From positions 114,365 to 178,364 of the forward strand of contig KL197721.1 in the NCBI GenBank assembly GCA_000697665.1: DNA of 64,000 bases, read 5' to 3'. Within the stretch, counting starts at the first letter, position 1; each line of letters opens with the position of its first letter. The DNA comes from Jaapia argillacea MUCL 33604 (Eukaryota; Basidiomycota; Agaricomycetes; Jaapiales; Jaapiaceae). Below are positions 11,849-22,785 of this stretch, piece by piece. A program made the translations under genes and the position numbers. The notes under the pieces are model-generated. The model did not search any database. It had not been told where the DNA came from and saw nothing but the letters and a program-made list of their open reading frames with translations.

Positions 11849-12899
11849 TTACAACTCAAAATCGAAACTTTTGTTAAGATCTTCGCGGAGGAGCTCTCTC
11901 ATCCCCGGAGGGAGTCGCGGTTCCTTGTTCCTGTCTGCAATATATCCTGTGGGAACATTACCGGCCGTATATTTCCTGGAAGTAGATCAAGGGACGTACG
12001 GAAAGGCATCTCGACGCTCTCTTTCGGGTTGAACGTGATCGTCGGAAAGTCCTGTATTATCGCACCCGCTCAATCCCACGCTTCAGGAGTGCCAGAAGGG
12101 AAAGGACACACCACGTAAGGGATCTGATTTAGCGGTACTAGATGGCGGGATAAATGAGAAAAAAATGAGATCCAGTCACTATGCGACTTGCCTTTATCTT
12201 GAACCACAAGCTTGGTGACGCCCAAAGCGGTATCCGTCGTCATCTGAACAGGACCCAAACGTCTCGTCGGAAAGCCCAACACTCGCAACTCTGATGTCCG
12301 ATCTCGCGGTGGGTCGTCACCTGCACCGATCGTCCATTATTCCTGGCAGGTTCAGAGACGATAAGTGAGCCGAGACGTACCCAAGATCCCCTGCCTAAGA
12401 ATTTAGCCTGGGAAAGGGGCTGAAGGGGTCCGAAAATCAACGCACCCCAAACAAAAACCACTCAAACCTGCCATCGCCATCTTCCGGTGCCAACTCCGCC
12501 TCAGCCTTCGGGTCCAATAAACACACCTTTTCCAAAGGGACGTTCATCTGTTTCATCAGTTCCAGCACGCCGATCTGATGACACTTTGCTTCCGCCAAAC
12601 CTTCCCCTCTGAACCCCTGCATGAGAGAATCCCCAGATGCCTTCGATAAATGCATAAAGTGTACACAAGCATCGGAGCCTGCTAGCATACGCATATGCTA
12701 CCGTCAGACGATTCAGCTCCTACCGCTTGATCAGGGGTGAATTGAGAGCTAGACGGACGTTATATTCCAGCTCCACCCATTGAGGCAGGGCTTTCGGAGT
12801 GTCTTCATCATCTTCCATGTGTTCTACACGCCATAGTGGCTTCAGTCGCGTGTAGCTGGAGATAGGAGGGAACACACCGATAACATATCCGAAGGCCAT
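11849..12899 (-). CDS. SFM1: SFM1-type SPOUT protein-arginine methyltransferase (DUF431)
   Basis: Eight exons (minus): 12899-12878, 12823-12759, 12697-12446, 12390-12381, 12320-12192, 12137-12112, 12051-12000 and 11946-11849; 217 aa, close to yeast Sfm1 (~213). Family landmarks in order: YVIEHMED at the N-terminus, PQWVELEY, VCLLDPKAEAELAPEDGDG, FEWFLFGGILGDDPPRDRTSEL, a knot region with VQMTTDTA, IPYVDFPTITF, VEMPFRY and a C-terminal LPPGMREL. Yeast Sfm1 methylates an arginine of ribosomal protein Rps3 using SAM. The reconstruction depends on a 10-nt microexon (12381-12390, coding GIL plus one base) and on a GC-AG intron (donor GCAAGT below 12192). Both are needed to restore the conserved motifs. 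The other introns are GT-AG, 53-61 nt. Confidence 0.92.
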
Positions 12900-13225
12900 T
12901 TTTATGGTCGACGTCCAACGGCGTTCAAGTCCAAAGCCAAACGGCAACAAAAATAGACCCTAACCTCACATCCAAGTTTCACGGTTCTTCGTGAACGCTT
13001 GGGATATTATTTGCTCAATAACACTGTGTGCGCCACATGTTGGTGACGCTCACGACATGGATGAAGTTCATAGATTCCCATAGAATTCAGTGTGCTCATG
13101 GCTTCTCCCCTGACATTACTTGAACGATCCCAATATCGTGTTACGATGACAAAAAAAGGTACATCGATTATGTGTACTTGACAGGCAGGCATTCTCCTAT
13201 ACTTATAGCTAAGCTGCGAGCAGAG
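12900..13225. other. Intergenic, SFM1 promoter side
   Basis: About 325 bp between the SFM1 start and the F-box-like gene stop. No ORF or RNA gene is evident; it holds the 5' region of SFM1 and the 3' UTR of the neighbour. Confidence 0.4.
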
Positions 13226-14820
13226 TCAGACTAAGTTAGCGAACAAAAACATAGGCTTGAGGTCATATGTACCTTTCTGTTGGCCCTTCTTCATGAGCAA
13301 GCGAATCCGTTGCACCTCTTTCCACCTCTGAACTGCTGAGTTAAGTTCCATACACGGATCGACCCTCAACAATCCAGGAAAGATGGATAGGATCGCTTTC
13401 GCGAGGCGATCAAACACAGGACGTTCGACCCAAGTTACGAATTGAAGTTTTAGCTCCAGAAGCGGATGCGAGCGGGCCGCACGTCCATCGCTATTGAGGC
13501 TTGGTAGGTCACCATCATCAATCACAAGGGAATCAATGTCAAGCTCTCGGAGTGAGGGGAAATGTGCAGCGAATGCCGCCAGGTGGCGGAAAGAGCATGG
13601 CATGGACATATCACGAAGCAACAGATTCCGAAGGACAGGCCATGCTTGGCCCATCGCTTCAATATCTCCCAACTGGATATTCGAAGGGAAAAAGAGGTAA
13701 AGGGTCTGTAGAGAGTGCAGCTTGGTCAAACCCCTGATGTCCGCCACCCGGACTATTTCATTTTGTGCGCCGCCGACGCTGATGAACAGAGTCACCAGCG
13801 ACTCCGCGAAAGGAAGCAGGGCCGAGATGGGGATTGAAATATCTTTCAAGCGTGATAATTTCAGCCACTTGATGTCAAGTGACTGGAGCGGGGACGTCGA
13901 TGCCATTTGAAGAAGTCTGGAAACTCCTTGTGCGTTTCCGTTCGCAATTGTGAGATATTGAAGGGAGGAGAAAGATGAGGTGACGGGGGGAGAAGGGGAG
14001 CTTTGTGGGGCGAAGAGGTCGTACAATGTCAAAGACCGGAGGCCCCTGAGACGTGACAGTGACTCGAAGTCGGTGTCCACCAACCCGCACATTCCACAAA
14101 TTTCCAGCGACCTCAATTGTGACAGCTGACCCATGAATGCTAAGGATGAGGCAATTCCTGGTTCATAGATGAGCTCTTCAAGATGGGGGCATTCTCGCGG
14201 CAAGTCTACGAGGAAATCCGTGACGGGGAGTGCTGTTCTTGGTGTGCCAGACATGTCCAAACTCCGCAACGTAGGAACTAGGAAAAGGGATGCGGCGGCT
14301 CTGACTCTTTCAGCACACAGATTCCATGTTATCCATCCTTTCTTGTAGAGGTGGATAGCCTGCAAAGACGGGAGTAGCGGAGCGTCGCGAGATTGCGTGA
14401 TAAGCGACAAGCCAAGTGGCACTTCTCTCATATCCAGATAGAGAGTTTGCACACGGCGAGCATAGGTGTCAAATCGTTTAAAATCAGCGGGTGCCAACGG
14501 TTGCATAACACTGATCTTTGGGAAAGGAGTGAGACATCAACAGTCATCAGAGGTTTGCACGAGGAAAAACATACCGATCTGGTATGAGATCGCGCGTTCA
14601 CAATATGAACACCCGGTATCAGAGAAAGGAGTTTATCAAGGGACCAAATCTCTCTCCAAGCCCTGTCCAGAGCAAGTTCGGTTAGGACTGGAGTGACGAA
14701 AAGTAGCGAGCGCCAATCCGTAAGGTCCGAGTGACCTGCAGTGGGTCTGGGGATATAATGACAGATTTCGACACATATGTCGTGTGTGTTTAGAGCCGTT
14801 GAAGTTGCGCCTGTGCTCAT
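13226..14820 (-). CDS. F-box/LRR-like protein
   Basis: Two exons (minus): 14820-14575 and 14515-13226; 511 aa. The N-terminus (MSTGATSTALNTHDICVEIC, then WRSLLFVTPVLTELALDRAW) has the layout of the short F-box-like helices of mushroom F-box proteins. The rest is a run of irregular leucine-rich repeats (LRSLDMSG, LRSLEICGMCGL, LRSLTLYDL, LQYLTIANG, LQTLYLFFP, LRNLLLRDMSM, LRELDIDSL), about 22-30 residues each. Such proteins serve as substrate receptors of SCF ubiquitin ligases and are heavily expanded in Agaricomycetes; the target is unknown. A GTACAT donor near 13272 with an acceptor before the stop would replace the last residues (QQKGTYD...) by a short end sharing the same TGA. The first ~80 bp of this gene are duplicated at 18456-18537. 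Confidence 0.7.
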
Positions 14821-15339
14821 TGGAGAAGGAGTTCTTAGTGACTATGTTGGTTTTTGGAAGGAAGCAAATGGGGAGAGGTGGATCGGTGAACATTTAAACA
14901 CCGTGACGTCACAGTCGAATGCGTGACACACGGTCCGAGAACCATTCGACTGGTGGAAGCGCTGCAGCAGAATTGCGTCCAAAGTATTCTAATACTTTCA
15001 ATCAGTAATATCCAGCTTCAGTAAGGTCCAGTAATACCAACCCTTCCCACTCGAACTTGGAACCTTAGCCAACAACGACACACTTTGACCGAGAAGAGTC
15101 TCTCGGAGATCCGATGGATGACAATGACAAAAGGGTAACGGGCCCTGTGGGAGGACGAACTGAGGAGAAGGCGGTAAACAGGTTGTCCCTTGTAAATATT
15201 CAGCGCGCAAGCCGGTCATCGTCGAAGACTCTTCACCGTCCCTTCACCAGGAGAGTTTGCATGGATAGTCCGATTCATTGGACGTGGCCACGGCATCGGT
15301 CTCGAAGCATAAGCGTGGAGTTTGGGAAGACAAACAACA

Positions 15340-16981
15340 TCAGACTCCTATCGTTGGAAGGTGGGGGTGTTGGGCAATCACTGATATCAGGGTTGGAAAC
15401 GAGCAGCACCAGTTGCTTCGGCAGCGAACTTGAATTCCGCTAGCAGCGAGGCACAGGCAGCTTCGAACACGCTTCAGGACCAACAACTCCACATGTTCCT
15501 GACAATCCAAAGTCTCAGAAGGTGGTAAAAAGTAACGAGGAGGATGTATCCGCAGGGATAGGGAGTTCATTGCGGAGCAATAAAGTGGGCGAAGGAGACC
15601 CTGGTCGCTCAAGCGCTGAGCTGAGAAAATAGCCGAGGGGGAAAATGCGAGGTAAGCGAGCACCTGCTGGTAGCGAGCCCAAACATGAAGCTGTGTAGAA
15701 TGAGGGTAACGGTCGCCGGCCTGGGTGTCATCGGATCTTCGAAAAGATATGAATTCCCCTGTTTTCACTGCAAGGCTCGCGGATTTTCTGATGATAGATG
15801 GCATGTTTCTTACAGGGACCGATAAAGCATCTTCAACCGGCGCTCTGCCTTTCCGATGGTAGGATCTCGTGCCTGGGTTCACGTATGATGGAGTAGAAGG
15901 TTCCGGTGGCTCCCAATGCCGTGTGTTAGGTACTTGTCGAAGGTTGTCAAGCTTTGAGTAGTTGGTCGGATACTCTTCCTCGCCGAGGAAGCGACCAAAT
16001 TGGCGGGCCAGGTCTTGAATGGAATCTTCAAGAATGTGCCGACATATGAAAAACTTACAAGCAATAACTAATGGCACACCTGGACGTCAGTATTAAAGAT
16101 TTAAGTAAATGCTGAGGGGGATGCATACCCGAAGGGATTGGATCAAAATCAAGAGCGCCCATCGATGCTGACACCGATGCGAATTGTGGTAATCCTGTTG
16201 ATAGATAATAGTCTCATTGACGCCTGGGCAATAACCTTCTAGTGTCCTCGACGACTCGAGACTCTCCCCGTTGACATCGTGGAAAAGGTCTGAGAAGGCA
16301 GTGCATCAGTGCACCCCGTAACTGTCGCTCCCAAACCTGCTGCTTGATCGACGGGAAAATCTGCATGGAAGAGCAGTATTTGTGACAAAACAAGTATAAG
16401 GAGTACCTGAAATTTTGAGTTCGCACAGCATCCTACTGAATAGGAGTACCTGTGATTAGGATCTCGTGAGGTCAGAAAGGAAACAGCCACCTGCCAAGGT
16501 AATGGAAACGACGGTGATACACGGTAAGTACAAGGAGCACTGTGGGCAACGACTTGCCTCGGCGGTGGTACAACTCAGGGGAGAAAGCGACTGTACTCCA
16601 GACATGGTGCCTTCTCCTGATCTCTTTGCTGTCCAAACTCCTCCGCAGCTTGAGCGCAGGAACCAGTTGAATACATGGAACAACCCTGTTTAGGCCACTA
16701 ATGAATTTCCTCGTTGTGCGCGCAACACAACCCTGAGCGTCAAATGACATTCGTGAACTTCTCAAATCCGTGAGCGCTTGTCTGCATTCCCCTGGTCGGG
16801 TTCGGAGAGTTTCTGATTGGAGTTTTTTGTGAGATCGACGGGGAGGTTGGCAGTTTCCAGAGTGGAGGTCGTCGTAAACGCAAACGCCAATGACGCTAAA
16901 GGAACGCGATACAGAAGTGGCAAGCAAGATCGTTGAGCTCTCAACCCAGCTGCCCGGCGTCAAACGGACATTCGTGCCCAA
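15340..16981 (-). other. Uncharacterised minus-strand coding region, duplicated copy A
   Basis: Open minus frames here are conserved as protein in copy B. The best block (about 16040 down to 15745) reads SIQDLARQFGRFLGEE, KLDNLRQV, WEPPEPSTPSYVNPGTRSYH, then SVPVRNMPSIIRKSASLA. A second block near 16640 reads QLVPALKLRRSLDSKE. Smaller conserved frames lie downstream (SAIFSAQRLSDQGL). I could not join them into one start-to-stop model, and part of the frame differs between copies. It may be a real multi-exon gene of unknown function or a degrading one. Confidence 0.35.
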
Positions 16982-17431
16982 ATGGAACTTGTTTACGTAA
17001 GGCGATCAATTTGACATCAAAGTCTACCTCAAAGTCCCAGTACTGTCACGGTAACCGCTCGGAACCTCATCGCAGAGCGTCGAACTCAAGGATCACTGGC
17101 GCCTCAGCTATCCTTGACTGAATGTCTGTTTTGACAGATGGTGCCGTATTTTCTCGGAACACCTGCCAGAAGACGAGTTTCATCGTGAGCACTGCCCGCT
17201 CAAGGAACCCTTCTGCTGTAAAGAGCTGAGCAAAGCATCTCTCGGTAATCGAGCGACGCGACTTCTAAGTGCTGTACATGATCCTTCACTGCTGTTCGTA
17301 ACTGATCGCTGATCTTTTTCGTAGTCACTTGACTGGAGGTCAGGTCACGCCCACACCCGTCGAACCCAATTCTGACGAGTCTATGCCCCTTTGCGCCGAA
17401 GGGCCTTGGCTTCGGACTTTCAAAGGATTTC

Positions 17432-17437
17432 TATAAA
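17432..17437 (+). promoter_or_regulatory. TATA box of six-Cys secreted protein A
   Basis: TATAAA 75 bp upstream of the ATG at 17512, within a block identical in copy B (TATAAA at 21402). The inverted third paralog also has TATAAA, near 23320 on minus, at a similar distance. A conserved TATA and short leader suit a strongly inducible secreted-protein gene. Confidence 0.7.
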
Positions 17438-17511
17438 GCCAGCACAAGATAGAGCCCATCTCTCATCGCAGAAACATTCTTCACACATCTGCAATCTCAC
17501 CATCACCCAAG

Positions 17512-17967
17512 ATGTTCTTCAAGCTCTCTGCTCTTCTCCCTTTCTTTATCCTCAGCAGCTTAGCCGTTGCCACCCCCGTCGAGCCTCGCGACTTTGTACT
17601 CACTGAAGCGGACGTCCCCGGAACCGCGACCAAAGTCATACCCGGTGACTCTATCATCGGCTCACGCTCGGTCAACACAGGTCTCCACGAGTTCGACACC
17701 AGAGCCAATCCATACCTCCTCCTTTGCGATAACTCCAACTGCTCCGCCAACTGTTACAGCTTCACCCTCACCGACAGGACCCCGTACAACTGTTATAGCG
17801 GCATCGGCACATTCGTCTCTGTGAAGATCCAAGACCCAAACCCAGGCGGTCTTCCTTATGCCGTCTATGTCGGATCGAGCTGCAGCAGCCCGCCCGACGT
17901 CGCTATACCCGCCGTAAATACGTGCTACAACCTCAGCCCCGGTGGAACCAACTGGTTCATCACATAG
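17512..17967 (+). CDS. Six-Cys small secreted protein, paralog A
   Basis: Single coding exon, 151 aa. Residues 1-20 form a clear signal peptide (MFFKLSALLPFFILSSLAVA) with cleavage likely before TPVEPRD. The mature part has six Cys spaced C-x4-C-x3-C-x12-C-x29-C-x13-C, ending NTCYNLSPGGTNWFIT. It contains the strongly conserved segment NTGLHEFDTRANP before the first Cys. I do not recognise a named family. Size, signal and even Cys number fit a disulfide-stabilised extracellular protein of the kind listed as effector-like in mushrooms; the role is unknown. Copy B differs at 6 of 151 residues. A 59-nt intron-like segment begins exactly 3 nt after the stop (17971-18029), a feature shared by all three paralogs. 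Confidence 0.85.
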   Translation: MFFKLSALLPFFILSSLAVATPVEPRDFVLTEADVPGTATKVIPGDSIIGSRSVNTGLHEFDTRANPYLLLCDNSNCSANCYSFTLTDRTPYNCYSGIGTFVSVKIQDPNPGGLPYAVYVGSSCSSPPDVAIPAVNTCYNLSPGGTNWFIT

Positions 17968-17970
17968 ATC

Positions 17971-18029
17971 GTACGTCAGCGCTAATACTTGCTGCTCCGA
18001 CGAACCAGCTGACCACGATTTGTGTTTAG
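17971..18029 (+). other. 3'-UTR intron of secreted protein A
   Basis: GTACGT donor, CTGAC branch-like element and TTTAG acceptor, 59 nt, starting 3 nt after the TAG stop. The same structure at the same place occurs in copy B and in the inverted paralog, with a changing donor (GTACGT, GTATGT, GTAAGT). A second intron-like segment may follow further down (about 18086-18139). Confidence 0.6.
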
Positions 18030-18455
18030 CGGTCCGTGGGAAATTCGTAGTGTCAACGATGGGTGGAATTTTCTTCGAAGGGTAAAGGTGAACTCGTCTC
18101 ACATTCTCAGAAAATCTGAACTCAACTTCCCCTGGATAGAATACGCATGGCTGAGGTGTTGAATATACCGGACATTTGTCGTCGTTACGTTGTTGCAATC
18201 AATTCTGGTGTTTCTTGATATATTTTCCTACCGCGGCATTCGCCGAACGTGGTTAGGGTCTCAACCACGCCACCGAGACCGAGTTTCGCCAAAAATCTTC
18301 TGAAGTCAAGTCTCCGCTGTGGCAGGCACGTTCACGACAGAGGATGTTCCTCTCCGCAATCCGATTCAAAGTCGGTTACTCTGTATGAGTTGACGAAGAC
18401 GAGTCGGCCATTGTCGAGACTCTAGATAATCATTTCTTCGTTCCTGAGACAGTCC

Positions 18456-18537
18456 CAGCGGGCCTGGGGATGTAATGACAGATTTCAACACTTACTTCGA
18501 GTATATTTAGAGCCGTTAAAGTTGCGCATGCGCTCAT
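18456..18537 (-). pseudogene. Truncated 5' end of the F-box gene (duplication scar)
   Basis: On minus, from an ATG at 18537, the sequence reads MSACATLTALNILEVSVEIC then HYIPRP and runs into unrelated DNA. It matches the first residues of the F-box/LRR-like gene starting at 14820 (MSTGATSTALNTHDICVEIC, HYIPRP). Only the ATG-proximal ~80 bp are present, so this is a partial copy left at the duplication joint, not a gene. Confidence 0.85.
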
Positions 18538-19183
18538 GAAAGAAAGGTAAGAGTTCTTAGTGGCTGTGTTGGTTTTTGAAAGGGAGTGGATGGCGAGATG
18601 TGAACCGGCGAACGGCCCTGAATACCGCGTAAGTTGTCACCGTCGTCGATGAGTGCGTGATACACATATCAGGGCTCGGTAGTCGGGGCATGTTGTGTCG
18701 AGTCCATGAACAAACGTTGACTGAGGATTCGACTGACAGAAATATTGCAGCAGAATTGCGTCCAAACTACTCTAATACATTCGTCGGGCAAATTTCAGAA
18801 ATACACAACCCTTCCACTGGAACTTGGGACCTTAGCCAACAGCGACACACTTTCACAGAGGAGAGGCTCTCGGACGGACGAGAGAACGGGCAATGGCAAA
18901 AGGGTAACGGGCCCTGTGGGAGGACGGGCTGAGGAGAAGGCGTTAATAAGGTTGTCCCTTTTAATTATTCAGCACGCAAGCCCGTCGTCGTCGAAGACTC
19001 GTCACCGTCCCTTCACCAGGAGAATTTGCATGGTGGCCCGACTCATTGGATGTGGCATCGGTCTCGAGATAGAAGCATGGAATTCGAGAGGGCGAACAAC
19101 ACAACTCTCCTATCGTTAGAAGGGGAAGGGGGAGTTTGAGCAGCCACTAATATCAGAGATGGCACCTACCAGCGCCAGGTGCT

Positions 19184-20677
19184 TCAACCATGAACTTGAA
19201 TCCCGCTAGCAACGAAACCCAGGCAGCTTCGAACACGCTTCAGAACCAACACCTCCACATGTTCATGAAGTCCAGAATCTGGAGAGGTGGTGAAAAGTAA
19301 CGAAGGAGGACGCATCCGCAGGGGTAGGGAATTCACTGTGGAGCAATAGAGTGGGGGAGGGAGACCCTGGTCGCTCAAGCGCTGACCTGAGAAAATAGCC
19401 GAGGGGAAGAAGCGAGGTAAGTGAGCACCTGCTGTTAAGGAACTCTCCCCAAACACATTAAGCCCAAACATGAAGCTGTGTAGAATGAAGGTAGTGGTCG
19501 CCGTCTGGGTGTCACCGGATCTCGGGAAAGATACGAATTTCACCTGTCTTCATTGCGAGGCTCGTGGATTTTCTGATGATAGATGGTATGTTTCCTACTG
19601 GGACGGATAAAGCACCTTCAACCGGCGCTCTGCCTTTCCGATGGTAGGATCTCGTACCTGGGTTCACGTATGATGGTGTAGAAGGGTCCTCCGGTGGTTC
19701 CCAACGCCGTAAGTTATGTACTTGTCGAAGGTTGTCAAGCTTTGAGTGGTTGGTCGGATACCTTTCCTCGCCGAGGAAGCGCCGAATTTGGCGGGCCAGA
19801 TCTTGAATGGAATCTTCAAGATGTGCCCTCATATGAGAACCTGACAAGTGATGCTTAATGGGACGTCTGGACATCAGTATTAAAGGTTTAGGTGCATGCT
19901 GAGGGGATGCGTACCTGAAGAGACTGGATAAAAATCAAGAGCGCCCATCGATGCGAAGACCGATGCGAATTGTGGCAATCCTGTTCATAGAGAATAGTCT
20001 CACTAATGTCTGCGCAATAACCTTCGAATGTCCTCGACGACTCGAAACCCTGTCCGTTGACATCGTGGAAAACGTCTGAGAAGGCGATGCATCAGAGCAC
20101 CCCTCGATTGTCGTTTTCAAACTGGATCGACGGGAAAATCTGTATGGATGAGCAGTGTTGGTGACGAAACAAGCATACCGAGTACCTGAAATGTCGATCC
20201 TGCACAGCATCCTACTGAATAGGAGTGAGAAGGTATTTCGTAAGGCCACAAGGGAAGAGCGAGGACAGGTGAGCAGTCCCCCACTGGAGACAATGGAAAC
20301 GTAGTAATTCAACCTACAAGGAGCATGCTGGATGATGGCGTACCTTGGCAATGGTAAAGCTCGGTAGGGAAAGAGACGGAACTTGAAACATGGTCACTGT
20401 TCCGGATTCCGGACCTTCGCTGTCCAAACTCCTCCGCAGCGCGAGCGCAGGCACCAGTCGAATCAATGCGGAGAGCCCAGTTAGGTCACTGCTGAAGGTG
20501 CATATTGCATCCCCAAAGCAACCCTGAGCGCTGGGGGTCAGAGAAAGATTGAATGAACTTGCTTCTAGAGACCACGAGCGCTTGGCATTTGGCCTTCGTG
20601 GTAGTCCTGGCGCTAAAAGCGTCTGATTCCCCCGGTACCGTTCGGAGGTCATCTGATTCGCCCTTTGGTACGATCAA
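19184..20677 (-). other. Uncharacterised minus-strand coding region, duplicated copy B
   Basis: Counterpart of 15340-16981. The conserved block (about 19830-19530) reads SIQDLARQIRRFLGEE, KLDNLRQV, WEPPEDPSTPSYVNPGTRSYH, SVPVGNIPSIIRKSTSLA; a second block near 20440 reads RLVPALALRRSLDSEG. After the KTGE motif the frame differs from copy A, suggesting an indel or an intron. Residue changes between copies are fairly conservative in the main block, which hints at past selection. No start-to-stop model could be built. Confidence 0.35.
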
Positions 20678-21401
20678 GGCATCAAATGGGGTTCGTAACA
20701 GTGCAGGTCAATGTAACTGCCAATAATGGTCTCCTACGCTTTTGAAGAAGCCACAGGCACTTGCAAGTCGCACGACAACTGTCCTCAGAACCAGACCAAC
20801 CAAACACCCAAAATGGAGATTCTTACGTAAAATGACTTTCACCGTCGCTTCGCTTCAGTTCAAGTTGGTTCTACCACCAGAAACTCAGTACCAGTGGTGC
20901 AACGGAGACTCACAAGCCATCTGAGTGTCCACTGGCCAACTCGATGGATCACATCTATATTAGACGCCTCAGCTGTCCTCGACTGAGTATCTGTCTTCAT
21001 AGATTCTTGGCAGAGAGACACCGACGTGCCAAGACCAAGTTTCACCGCGAACACCGCCTTGTCAGGGAACGCTTCTGCTGTAAGGAGCTGAGCAGAAAAT
21101 CTCTCGGCAATGGAGAGATGCGACTTCTAAGTGCTGTACGTGATTCTCCACTGCTGTTCGTAACTGGATGCGGATCTTTTTCATCAGCACTTGACCAGAG
21201 GTCAGGTCAGTCAGGCCCACTTCTGACAATTCAATACACCTTTGTGCTGAGAACCCAGCGCACTTTATGTACACGGGCGTCTCCACAATAGCATGCGCCG
21301 TAATGGAGGCAGCCCCTAGGATTGCGAACAAGTTGTCAGCGAAATTGGCTAATATGCATCCTCGACCGACGGACTTTGGCTTCGGACTTTCAAAGGATTT
21401 C

Positions 21402-21407
21402 TATAAA
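21402..21407 (+). promoter_or_regulatory. TATA box of six-Cys secreted protein B
   Basis: TATAAA 75 bp before the ATG at 21482, same context as in copy A. Confidence 0.7.
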
Positions 21408-21481
21408 GCCAGCACAAGACAGAGCCCATTTCTCATCTCAGAAACGTTCTCCACACCTCTGCAATCTCACTATCATCCAAG

Positions 21482-21937
21482 ATGTTCTTCAAGCTCTCTG
21501 CTCTTCTCCCTTTCTTCATCCTCAGCAGCTTAGCCGTTGCCAGCCCCGTCGAGCCTCGCGACTTTGTACTCACTGAAGCGGACGTCGCCGGGACCCCGAC
21601 CAAGATTATACCGGGTGACTCCATCATCGGCTCACGCTCGGCCAACACAGGTCTCCACGAGTTCGACACCAGGGCCAATCCGTACCTCCTCCTTTGCGAT
21701 AACTCCAACTGCTCCGCCAATTGTTACAGCTTCACCCTCACCGATAGGACCCCGTACAACTGTTACAGTGGCATCGGCACTTTCGTCTCTGTGAAGATCC
21801 AAGACCCCAATCCGGGCGGTCTTTCCTATGCCGTCTATGTCGGATCGAGCTGCAGCAGCCCACCTGACGTCGCCATACCCGCCGTCAATACGTGCTACAA
21901 CCTCAGCCCCGGTGGGACCAACTGGTTCATCACATAG
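21482..21937 (+). CDS. Six-Cys small secreted protein, paralog B
   Basis: 151 aa in one coding exon, same signal peptide and same six-Cys spacing as copy A. The six substitutions (T/S, P/A, A/P, V/I and V/A before the first Cys, P/S in the GGLP segment) leave all Cys, the FDTRANP segment and the WFIT end unchanged. The ORF is ~95% identical at the DNA level to copy A, while the duplicated surroundings are clearly more diverged. That points to purifying selection or gene conversion on the coding part. Leader and TATA box are also conserved. Function unknown. Confidence 0.85.
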   Translation: MFFKLSALLPFFILSSLAVASPVEPRDFVLTEADVAGTPTKIIPGDSIIGSRSANTGLHEFDTRANPYLLLCDNSNCSANCYSFTLTDRTPYNCYSGIGTFVSVKIQDPNPGGLSYAVYVGSSCSSPPDVAIPAVNTCYNLSPGGTNWFIT

Positions 21938-21940
21938 ACG

Positions 21941-21999
21941 GTATGTAAGCGCTAGTACCTACTGCTCCGAAGATCCAGCTGACCAGGATTTATGTTTAG
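21941..21999 (+). other. 3'-UTR intron of secreted protein B
   Basis: GTATGT donor, CTGAC element, TTTAG acceptor, 59 nt, beginning 3 nt after the TAG stop; orthologous in position to 17971-18029. Confidence 0.6.
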
Positions 22000-22428
22000 C
22001 GGTCCACGGGGAATACGTAGCCTTATCAGTGGTGGAATTTTCTTTGAGGGTAAAGGTAAGCTCATCTCGGATTCACAACAAATCTGAACTCAATTGACCG
22101 CTGTATAGGATACGTTTGGCTTAGGTGTTGATTATATCGGACATTTGTCGTTGTTCAGTTGTTGTAATCTACTCTGGTATTTCTTGAGATACTTTTTGTG
22201 TGATCCTGTTTGATCGCGGCAACGGCCGAGTGTGGTTAGGGTCTGAACCACGCCACTGAGACGAGCCTCACCACAAAACTCCTACAATCCGGTCTCCGCG
22301 GCATGCCAGGTGCGTTTACGCCAGAGGATATCCTCTCGAAAATTGGTTACTATGTGTGGATTAGTAGCGACGAGTCGGCCGTCCTCATCACAGTTGACTG
22401 GGCTCTGAATAATCGTTTCTTCGTTCCT

Positions 22429-22785
22429 TACCATCAGGGAAACGCACCGAAAGCACCTCTGTCGCTAGGACGCGCCACAATCCGCCAATGGATCTGACTG
22501 GGTTAACGAACTAGACATTCACAAGAAAATGTGAATTCCCGAATTTAACAAATAAAGGGCCCGATACAGCGTCACGGCTACGCTATGCTACTGGCAATAA
22601 ATCGTACATTATTCACTACTAAAGTCAGCATGGACTATATACTTGAGAAGATTCATGTCATCAATTTGCCGTTCTCTTTGTTTGATTCTTTGAGGGGACA
22701 TGTCGTAACCTGTCGATAATCTAGGTAGGCTGGAAATGAGCCATAATCATTCAGCTTCGGCGAGGAGCTAGGACCGACTTACCAT
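22429..22785. other. Intergenic between convergent secreted-protein genes
   Basis: Apart from the 3'-UTR intron of the minus-strand paralog (22730-22782, GTAAGT to CAG) I see no feature. A 64-codon frame at 22303-22497 runs across the end of the duplication but has no intact counterpart in copy A. Confidence 0.4.

Larger units (their letters stand above)
14739..18445. repeat. Tandem duplication, copy A (about 3.7 kb)
   Basis: This stretch aligns by eye with 18456-22428 in the same orientation. Matching landmarks: the F-box gene 5' end (14739/18456), the CACCAGGAGA block (15246/19013), the SIQDLAR minus frame (16000/19790), the RRSLDS minus frame (16630/20420), the six-Cys secreted protein (17512/21482) and the tail ending TTCTTCGTTCCT. 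The offset grows from ~3717 to 3970 bp through an extra ~250 bp in copy B. Noncoding parts differ far more than the secreted-protein ORF. Confidence 0.9.
18456..22428. repeat. Tandem duplication, copy B (about 4.0 kb)
   Basis: Homologous to 14739-18445 in direct orientation. It starts inside what was exon 1 of the F-box gene and ends 3' of the second secreted-protein gene, where it meets unrelated sequence. It contains ~250 bp more than copy A, mainly between 21190 and 21390 upstream of the secreted-protein gene. Confidence 0.9.
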
